Virus record (IMG/VR): IMGVR_UViG_3300004448_000182
Span: 1-32,216 of that record
Strand: one strand, 5' to 3'
Source of the DNA: a virus
DNA: 32,216 nucleotides
A program made the translations under genes and the position numbers. Under the pieces are notes generated by a model. The model saw nothing but the letters and a program-made list of their open reading frames with translations, did no database searches and was not told the DNA's origin. Positions 1 through 4,399 of the stretch are shown here, piece by piece. How positions within the stretch are numbered: the stretch's first letter is position 1; each line of letters opens with the position of its first letter.

Positions 1-16
1 ATAATAAAAAAACATG

Positions 17-45
17 TTGACTTACAGAACATAACGTAGTATACT
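17..45 (+). promoter_or_regulatory. sigma70-type promoter of the replication operon
   Basis: TTGACT (17-22) and TATACT (40-45) are separated by 17 nt, close to the bacterial sigma70 consensus (5/6 each). The predicted +1 is about position 52, only about 5 nt before the first ATG at 57. This looks like an early host-polymerase promoter driving the exonuclease and the genes behind it. That the promoter is used is inference from sequence. Confidence 0.65.
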
Positions 46-56
46 GTATCTATATT

Positions 57-725
57 ATGGAAAATCAAATATCAATTTATGACCTAGAAGACTTACAGAA
101 GTCAATGACCCGTGTTCAAGAAGACGGGAAAAGGTTTTATCAAACACCCGAAGGTCAAAGATATCCAAGTGTCACAACAGTGACAGGACTACTTACAAGA
201 GACCACATCAAGTTGTGGAGAGAACGAGTAGGTGCTGAAGAGGCAAACAGAGTATCTACACAAGCTGCAAAGAGAGGGACAAAAATGCATTCTCTTTTTG
301 AACAGTATTTAAGACAAGAAGAAGAAATAGTTTTTGAGAATGTATTAGACCAATCTATGTTTAATGCAGTACAACCAGTGTTAGATGAAATCATTCCCTT
401 TGCACTAGAGGCAAGTATGTGGAGTGATTCATTACAGATGGCAGGACAAGTAGATTGTATTGGTGTTTGGGATAATAGACTTTGTATTATAGATTTTAAA
501 ACAAGTTCAAAGTATAAAGAAGAATACATGGCAGACCCATGGTTTCATCAGATGACTGCTTATGCAATCATGGTTGAGGAACTTACTGGGGAAGTTGTTG
601 AGGATATAGTTGCAATAGTAGCTGTAGATGGAGGAGGGGTTCAAGTCTTTGAGGCAGACCCTTTAGATTATGTTGACAAACTTTATGACCTTAGAAATAG
701 GTATAGAAGTTTACACGGAGTATAG
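57..725 (+). CDS. PD-(D/E)XK (RecB/Cas4-like) exonuclease
   Basis: This is a 222-residue predicted DNA nuclease. The PD-(D/E)XK pattern is visible: His78 in GTKMHSLFEQ, Asp133 in GQVDCIG, Asp146 and Lys148 in IIDFKTSSK, and a C-terminal Q165-x3-Y169 in QMTAY, the QxxxY motif of RecB/Cas4-type exonucleases. No helicase domain or Cys cluster for an iron-sulfur site is seen (only two cysteines). Proteins of this kind are common in marine T4-type phages next to replication genes and probably act in recombination or host-DNA degradation; the exact substrate is unknown. It is the first gene after the promoter at 17-45. The ATG at 57 has no Shine-Dalgarno. An in-frame ATG at 105 would still keep the whole conserved domain, so the start is uncertain. 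Confidence 0.85.
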   Translation: MENQISIYDLEDLQKSMTRVQEDGKRFYQTPEGQRYPSVTTVTGLLTRDHIKLWRERVGAEEANRVSTQAAKRGTKMHSLFEQYLRQEEEIVFENVLDQSMFNAVQPVLDEIIPFALEASMWSDSLQMAGQVDCIGVWDNRLCIIDFKTSSKYKEEYMADPWFHQMTAYAIMVEELTGEVVEDIVAIVAVDGGGVQVFEADPLDYVDKLYDLRNRYRSLHGV

Positions 726-726
726 A

Positions 727-993
727 ATGGGAATTAGATTTATAGAAAATGAATGGCATCAAACAAAACTTGCTAACCAAAAAGAAGTTGAGTTAGAAAT
801 GTTAACAGAGATTGGAGTCACAGAAGAAGAGTTTTTGGATTTCATTGATGGTGAGGAAGACAACTTATCAGATGAAAAGGAAAACGCAATCAACGACCTT
901 ATCAATGAGTTAGATACACTTGACCAATATGAGGACATGTGGACTATGAGAAAAGGTGGTTTTGATACTACTTACGAACTAGGCGAACTTTAA
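727..993 (+). CDS. small acidic protein of unknown function
   Basis: This 88-residue protein is very acidic in its middle (EEEFLDFIDGEEDN, then SDEKENAINDLINELD) and is likely helical. I do not recognise a family. The frame is open upstream to 670, but ATG 727 is chosen because GGAG (717-720) lies 6 nt before it and because it starts 1 nt after the upstream stop. It sits between the exonuclease and the gp33-like gene, with 1-nt gaps on both sides, so it is translated from the same operon. An acidic protein in an early operon could be a DNA mimic or a host-protein inhibitor, but nothing in the sequence proves this. Confidence 0.7.
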   Translation: MGIRFIENEWHQTKLANQKEVELEMLTEIGVTEEEFLDFIDGEEDNLSDEKENAINDLINELDTLDQYEDMWTMRKGGFDTTYELGEL

Positions 994-994
994 T

Positions 995-1240
995 ATGATA
1001 ACAAGAAAGGCCTTTACTGAACAAGTGGAAAAATTGCTTTCACGTGGAAAGGGTGTTGATGTTATGGGTGCAATAGTTAAAGTTTGTGAAGAACATAGGT
1101 TAGAACCCGAAAGTGCTAAGAGACTTTTAACACCACCTCTTAAAGAGAAGTTAGAAGCAGAAGCACAAAAACTAGGCCTAGTCAATCGTGGTAGGACTAG
1201 TCAAGGAACAATCACACGATTTTATGAGGAAAAAAAATAA
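995..1240 (+). CDS. 33: late-promoter transcription accessory protein, gp33-like
   Basis: This 81-residue protein resembles the C-terminal two thirds of T4 gp33, the coactivator that links the RNA-polymerase beta-flap to the gp45 sliding clamp during late transcription. The matching run is MGAIVKVCEEHRLEPESAKR followed by LLTPPLKEKLEAEAQKLGLV, comparable to T4 gp33's YLEATTAFLEENSIPETQFA and its IIEKIQSEAIDENLL. The short C-terminus TRFYEEKK has aromatic and acidic residues where T4 gp33 has its clamp-binding LDFLL. It is shorter than T4 gp33 (112 aa), as in marine relatives. TATAAATA late promoters elsewhere in the window fit with a gp33/gp55/gp45 late system. The match is by eye and the family is short, so moderate confidence. 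Confidence 0.65.
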   Translation: MITRKAFTEQVEKLLSRGKGVDVMGAIVKVCEEHRLEPESAKRLLTPPLKEKLEAEAQKLGLVNRGRTSQGTITRFYEEKK

Positions 1241-1542
1241 TGGAAATTAATGATATAGTCACGGTAGTGGCCACAAGTGGTGAATACATTGGTAAATTTA
1301 AAAGTTTAGAAAATGGTATACTGAATATTGAAGACCCTAGAATGGTCATCTCTCATCCAAATGGAGACGGTGGTATGGGATTTGCAAGAGGGATTGCAGT
1401 TACTGGACAAGAAAATCCAAGTGAAGTTACATTCAATGAATTTGTATTTGTTGTTGCAACAAACCAACCTATTCAAGAAGCATACCAACAAGCAACTGGG
1501 TCTATAGTGACACCACCAAAAACTCCTACTATCATAACTTAA
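1240..1542 (+). CDS. small beta-rich (Sm-like?) phage protein
   Basis: This 100-residue protein starts in a TAATG stop/start overlap with the gp33-like gene. Its first half (EINDIVTVVATSGEYIGKFK, then a short turn, then NGILNIEDPRMV) alternates short beta strands in a way reminiscent of Sm/Lsm-type barrels or other RNA-binding SH3-like barrels. The C-terminus is Pro/Thr-rich and probably disordered. I know of similar conserved small proteins between gp33 and gp59 in marine T4-type phages, but not of an established function. RNA binding is only an inference from the fold pattern. It shares the operon with replication genes and is followed by gp59 in another TAATG overlap. Confidence 0.65.
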   Translation: MEINDIVTVVATSGEYIGKFKSLENGILNIEDPRMVISHPNGDGGMGFARGIAVTGQENPSEVTFNEFVFVVATNQPIQEAYQQATGSIVTPPKTPTIIT

Positions 1543-2135
1543 TGACCAGTAGGGAAGGATATGATGCATACACTCTTTATCTTGGAATAAAACTACACTT
1601 CTATTCCAAGGACTACGACTTTATAAAGTACAATGGTAAAGTAAAGAGTGACATCAATTCATTCCTTAAAAGAAAGGACAAATTCCATTTTGGAAAATTG
1701 TTCAAAACATATAAACAAGACTTACAAGATTTCTACATTGCAAATCTTAGTCTTAAAGATAGTTGGGCTGGAGACTTATTAGATAATGAATGTGAACGAG
1801 TTTATAAAGACTGGAAAAAGAGACAACAAAAATTGTCATATATGTATGAAACAGAACTCTCTGATATCTTACTTAAAAAAACTATACAAAAGGTACTGGA
1901 AGTAAAGGACGGACAACATCCTATATTACTAAAAGAGTATATGGCAAAGAGCATATCGTTAGAGACACTTTGCATAATGGATACAATTATCGGGTTTAGT
2001 TCCGATTGGGAAAGACTCATATCAGAAAAAATAGTCTATCCCGAAATACACATAAAGATTCAAAAGTATAAATCATTCATAGATTTTGATTATACAAAAT
2101 ACAAAAATAAAACAATAGAGATATGTCAGAAGTAA
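1542..2135 (+). CDS. 59: gp59 loader of replicative helicase gp41
   Basis: This 197-residue protein matches the T4 gp59 helicase assembly factor (217 aa), which binds replication forks and gp32-coated ssDNA and loads the gp41 helicase. The N-terminal run AYTLYLGIKLHFYSKDYDFI followed by KYNGK aligns well with T4 VYKLYLMIKQHMNGKYDVIK YNW. RKDKFHFGKL aligns with RRDKYFFQKL, and the later DSWAGDL with DAWIGDI. It is all-alpha and basic, as expected. Its start overlaps the preceding stop (TAATG), and its end overlaps the next gene by 13 nt. Location just upstream of gp32 is the usual T4-type arrangement apart from the inserted GT42-like gene. Confidence 0.9.
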   Translation: MTSREGYDAYTLYLGIKLHFYSKDYDFIKYNGKVKSDINSFLKRKDKFHFGKLFKTYKQDLQDFYIANLSLKDSWAGDLLDNECERVYKDWKKRQQKLSYMYETELSDILLKKTIQKVLEVKDGQHPILLKEYMAKSISLETLCIMDTIIGFSSDWERLISEKIVYPEIHIKIQKYKSFIDFDYTKYKNKTIEICQK

Positions 2136-2845
2136 CCATCTTAGGAAACGGGCCTAGTAGAAAGGATTTTGATATTGACAATTGCATACATGAAGTATGG
2201 GGTTGTAATGCAATCTATAGGGACACTAATAAGTGTGATATAGTGTTTGCAGCTGATATGCCTTTACAAAAAGAAATTGTAGAGACAGGATATTATAAAG
2301 AAAACCTAGTGGGTTTTGCTGACATTGAACCCCTTCCAATAGAAATGTTGGAGTTAATGTCTGCAGGTTTCAACTACAGTCATGACGATATCCGAATAAG
2401 TAAAAAGGATAACGATACACACTTCATTATTCAAGGTAATGGAAACTATACAGATTTTTTAGGGTTAATAAATCCCGAAACAATAATCACATACAATGAC
2501 CCTATGTTTAGGAACTTGTTTACTGGAATGTCAGCATTAAGTTATGCTATGCATCACGGTTATGAGACTATAAACATGGTGGGATTTGATGCACTGGAAA
2601 ATGGTGTTTGTGAAAATATTTATGAGGGTAGTGATAACTATGCACATAAATACAATAAAGATTCTACAGTGCTTAATGCACAAAGGAGTCAGTTCATAGC
2701 ACTGCTAGAGTGGTACTATGGAAAAGGTTCAGTATATTGGAAAAACCCTCTAGACAAAGAGGATGAAATCAAGTATAATGAACTATCTTATTATGAAAGT
2801 AGTGAGAGATGGATTCTAGGTCAAGGCCTAGAGTCTTTGATATAA
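2123..2845 (+). CDS. GT42/CST-like (sialyltransferase-fold) protein
   Basis: This 240-residue protein resembles Campylobacter Cst-II-type sialyltransferases (GT42) and the related DUF115 proteins. It has GNGPS at residues 8-12 near the N-terminus, WGCNAIYRD at 26-34 (compare FRCNQFYF in Cst-II), and TGMSALSYAMHHGYETINMV then GFDALENG at 134-161 (compare the TSGVYMCAVAIALGYKEIYL SGIDF run). A later segment DNYAHKYNKD carries His175, where Cst-II has its catalytic His in SHYIGHSKNTD. GT42 enzymes transfer CMP-activated nonulosonic acids. A CMP-Kdo-synthetase-like gene lies at 10186-10899 in this window, so the two may act together. The gene overlaps gp59 by 13 nt and interrupts the usual gp59-gp32 pair, which suggests acquisition. 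A MptE-like pterin kinase relative is the main alternative. Confidence 0.65.
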   Translation: MSEVTILGNGPSRKDFDIDNCIHEVWGCNAIYRDTNKCDIVFAADMPLQKEIVETGYYKENLVGFADIEPLPIEMLELMSAGFNYSHDDIRISKKDNDTHFIIQGNGNYTDFLGLINPETIITYNDPMFRNLFTGMSALSYAMHHGYETINMVGFDALENGVCENIYEGSDNYAHKYNKDSTVLNAQRSQFIALLEWYYGKGSVYWKNPLDKEDEIKYNELSYYESSERWILGQGLESLI

Positions 2846-2846
2846 T
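2838..2846 (+). promoter_or_regulatory. extended -10 promoter of gp32
   Basis: TGATATAAT (TG-n-TATAAT) is a perfect extended -10 element ending just at the stop codon of the GT42-like gene. No good -35 is present 17 nt upstream and no T4 MotA box is visible. The predicted +1 near 2853 gives a leader of about 26 nt containing AGGAG (2868-2872), spaced 6 nt from the gp32 ATG. This would give gp32 its own strong transcript. A second TATAAT at 2851 has no extension. Inference only. Confidence 0.5.
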
Positions 2847-2878
2847 GCGATATAATTGTAATACAATAGGAGAATACA

Positions 2879-3769
2879 ATGTCAAGTTTAGATAAACTAA
2901 GAGCAGCCATGGAAACTGCTTCACCTACAGAAGGTGCAAAAAAATCCTACGGAGACGATAGTTATTGGAAACCCGAACTAGATAAAACTGGTAATGGATT
3001 TGCAGTAGTTAGATTCTTACCAACTCCCGAAGGAGAAGAGATGCCTTGGGTATCATACTTCGACCACGGGTTCCAAGGGCCAGGTGGCTGGTATATTGAG
3101 AAGTCTTTAACGACTCTTAATAAACAAGACCCTGTTTCCGAATACAATACTCAGTTGTGGAATACTGGAATTGAAGCAAACAAAGAGATTGCACGTAAAC
3201 AGAAAAGACGTTTACATTATGTGTCAAATGTCTATGTTGTTTCAGACCCTAAAAATCCTGCTAACGAAGGTAAAGTATTTAAATACAGATTTGGTAAAAA
3301 AATCTTTGAACAACTCAAAGAGGCTATATCACCTGCATTTGAAGATGAACAAGCAATCAACCCTTTTGATTTAAGGGAAGGTGCGAACTTCAAAATCAAA
3401 ATTAGAAAAGTGGACGGTTACTGGAACTATGATAAATCAGAGTTCGATTCAGTTTCACCATTATTCGAGGATGAGGATAAGTTGAACACTACATATGGTT
3501 CTGCATATTCTTTGACTGGTATTATTGCACCAAGTGAATTCAAAACATACGAGGAACTCAAAGAGAAACTCGATAGAGTGTTAGGATTAACTGGTTCAGT
3601 AAGTACATCAACTGCAGAGTCAGTTGCAGAAGACCTAGACGAAGTGCCTTGGTCTAATGTTAACACTGAGTCGGTTGCAGATGAACCTGTAATCTCATCA
3701 GCTGAGTCAACTCCACAAGTGGAAGAAGATGATGCGATGGATTACTTCAAAAAACTTGCTTCTGAGTAA
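2879..3769 (+). CDS. 32: gp32 single-stranded DNA-binding protein (cysteine-free)
   Basis: This 296-residue protein is the T4 gp32 counterpart: cooperative ssDNA binding in replication, recombination and repair. The N-terminal MSSLDKLRAAM is the cooperativity arm. The core has FAVVRFLPTP, FDHGFQGPGGWYIEKS, RRLHYVSNVYVVSDP and KVFKYRFGKKIFEQLK, all gp32-like. The Ser/Glu/Asp-rich linker and the end VEEDDAMDYFKKLASE form the acidic protein-interaction tail. T4 gp32 coordinates zinc with one His and three Cys. Here His63 remains, but there is no cysteine anywhere in the protein, so the zinc site is lost, as in marine relatives. AGGAG at 2868-2872 is a strong ribosome-binding site. The gene ends in an intrinsic terminator that overlaps its stop. 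Confidence 0.95.
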   Translation: MSSLDKLRAAMETASPTEGAKKSYGDDSYWKPELDKTGNGFAVVRFLPTPEGEEMPWVSYFDHGFQGPGGWYIEKSLTTLNKQDPVSEYNTQLWNTGIEANKEIARKQKRRLHYVSNVYVVSDPKNPANEGKVFKYRFGKKIFEQLKEAISPAFEDEQAINPFDLREGANFKIKIRKVDGYWNYDKSEFDSVSPLFEDEDKLNTTYGSAYSLTGIIAPSEFKTYEELKEKLDRVLGLTGSVSTSTAESVAEDLDEVPWSNVNTESVADEPVISSAESTPQVEEDDAMDYFKKLASE

Positions 3770-3780
3770 GTAAGTTTTTT
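3749..3780 (+). terminator. intrinsic terminator of the gp32 transcript
   Basis: The 5' arm (3749-3761, six A then CTTGCTT) pairs with the 3' arm (3768-3780, AAGTAAG then six T) around a 6-nt loop, with one G-U pair. The U-tract follows directly. The stem contains the last gp32 codons and the loop/3' arm contains the TAA stop (3767-3769), so terminator and coding end are superimposed. Confidence 0.75.
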
Positions 3781-3791
3781 AAATGGGGGTG

Positions 3792-3821
3792 TTGACATAT
3801 CATTATGTGTCCTTGAATAGT
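3792..3821 (+). promoter_or_regulatory. possible sigma70 promoter for the structured RNA / bS21
   Basis: A perfect TTGACA (3792-3797) is followed after 18 nt by AATAGT (3816-3821, 4/6 to TATAAT), which would start a transcript near 3828. The same bases form one arm of a 9-bp inverted repeat (GGTGTTGAC 3788-3796 with GTCAACACC 3820-3828), so promoter and hairpin are alternative readings of this stretch. Confidence 0.4.
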
Positions 3822-3827
3822 CAACAC

Positions 3828-3943
3828 CAAACTGATAACGAAGGATTGGGGTTAATCAGTAAGGGAAAGATTCATGGGGTCAAGCGGATGAATCGGTTAG
3901 GAGCGGGACTGCTGTAAAGCGTGGGGCGACTTAACACTTTTTT
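3828..3943 (+). ncRNA. candidate structured RNA or leader upstream of bS21
   Basis: This non-coding stretch is clearly richer in G than its AT-rich surroundings and contains successive complementary arms. Stem A is ACTGATAAC (3831-3839) with GTTAATCAGT (3851-3860), 9 bp with one bulged A. Stem B is GATTCAT (3869-3875) with ATGAATC (3888-3894), 7 bp with a 12-nt loop GGGGTCAAGCGG. Stem C is GTTAGG (3896-3901) with CTTAAC (3930-3935), one G-U pair. Inside C is a small hairpin ACTGCT-GTAA-AGCGT (3908-3922). A run of six T (3938-3943) follows stem C, so it may end as a terminator or attenuator. It could be a stand-alone sRNA or a regulatory leader of the bS21 gene, which starts 25 nt later. I do not recognise it as a tRNA or a named riboswitch. 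Boundaries are estimates. Confidence 0.5.
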
Positions 3944-3968
3944 AAATAATTAATAACAAGAGAAATTA

Positions 3969-4205
3969 ATGCCAGAAGTTAAACCAAGAGTAGATAAGAA
4001 AAGTAATAACACCGAGCCATTCGATAGGATGTTAAGAAGGTTTAAAAAAGAATGTGAGAACGCAGGTATAGTCCAAGAGGTTAGAGATAGAAAATATCAT
4101 GAGAAACCTAACGACACTAAGAACCAAAAGAATCAACAGTTAAAAAGACGTAAGAAACAAGACGCAGTTAAAAGAGCTGCACCAACGAGACAAAGAAGAA
4201 GATAA
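3969..4205 (+). CDS. rpsU: phage-encoded ribosomal protein bS21
   Basis: This 78-residue basic protein is a ribosomal protein bS21. [20 protein letters not shown] followed by [10 protein letters not shown] matches the bacterial core [30 protein letters not shown]. It is followed by a Lys/Arg-rich tail ([15 protein letters not shown], then TRQRRR) also typical of bS21. bS21 sits on the 30S platform near the anti-Shine-Dalgarno end of 16S rRNA and affects initiation. Phage versions are known from marine T4-type and other viruses and are thought to replace the host protein and bias translation to viral mRNAs; that role is inference here. Length is normal for the family. It is preceded by the structured RNA at 3828-3943, a possible regulatory leader, and has only a weak purine-rich AAGAG before its ATG. 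Confidence 0.9.
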   Translation: MPEVKPRVDKKSNNTEPFDRMLRRFKKECENAGIVQEVRDRKYHEKPNDTKNQKNQQLKRRKKQDAVKRAAPTRQRRR

Positions 4206-4399
4206 TGAAACAATGGCATGGAGGAAAAGGTTCTGTACGAAGGAACTCAAACGAAGAATCCTATGCTGACAATTGGGAGAAAATCTTTGGTAAAAAGAAA
4301 CCCGATTTAAAAGTCAGAAAAGAAACACCGAGTCATGGTGTTACACAAGTCCATTCGGACAAAACAAAATACGATAGAAAAAAAATTAAGAATACTTAA
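4205..4399 (+). CDS. small basic phage protein (WHGGKGS family)
   Basis: This 64-residue, Lys/Arg-rich protein begins in a TAATG overlap with the bS21 stop. Its N-terminal pattern QWHGGKGSVRR, then YADNWEKIFGKKK, is one I have seen in small conserved proteins of many tailed phages, always short and of unknown function. Given its charge and coupling to bS21 it could bind nucleic acid or the ribosome; that is inference. Its 3' end overlaps the end of the opposite-strand tape-measure candidate by 14 bp, and both stop codons lie in the palindrome 4386-4399. Confidence 0.75.
   Translation: MKQWHGGKGSVRRNSNEESYADNWEKIFGKKKPDLKVRKETPSHGVTQVHSDKTKYDRKKIKNT
4378..4399 (-). terminator. intrinsic terminator of the minus-strand late operon
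   Basis: Read on the minus strand, TTAAG-TATT-CTTAA (4399-4386) forms a 5-bp hairpin followed by eight T (4385-4378). The palindrome contains the stop codons of both converging genes. The stem is short and AT-rich, so efficiency is uncertain. There is no T-tract for plus-strand transcripts. Confidence 0.5.

Noticed and set aside
670-726. Longer start for the small acidic protein (ATG 670)
   Set aside because: It would overlap the exonuclease by 56 nt; ATG 727 has GGAG 6 nt upstream.
2851-2856. Second TATAAT before gp32 as an independent promoter
   Set aside because: No extended TG and no -35; the copy at 2841 has TG-n and is preferred.
3861-3935. Cobalamin-riboswitch-like words (GGGAA, then GAGCGGG..CTGTAA) in the structured RNA
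   Set aside because: The order and stems do not match the AdoCbl core: there is no GCCACTG B12 box and no P4/P5 arrangement. Kept only as an unassigned structured RNA.
3888-3935. Possible tRNA (D-arm-like GGTTAGGAGC, CTGTAAA like a GUA anticodon loop)
   Set aside because: No 5-bp anticodon stem, no T-arm GGTTCRANYCC and no acceptor pairing.
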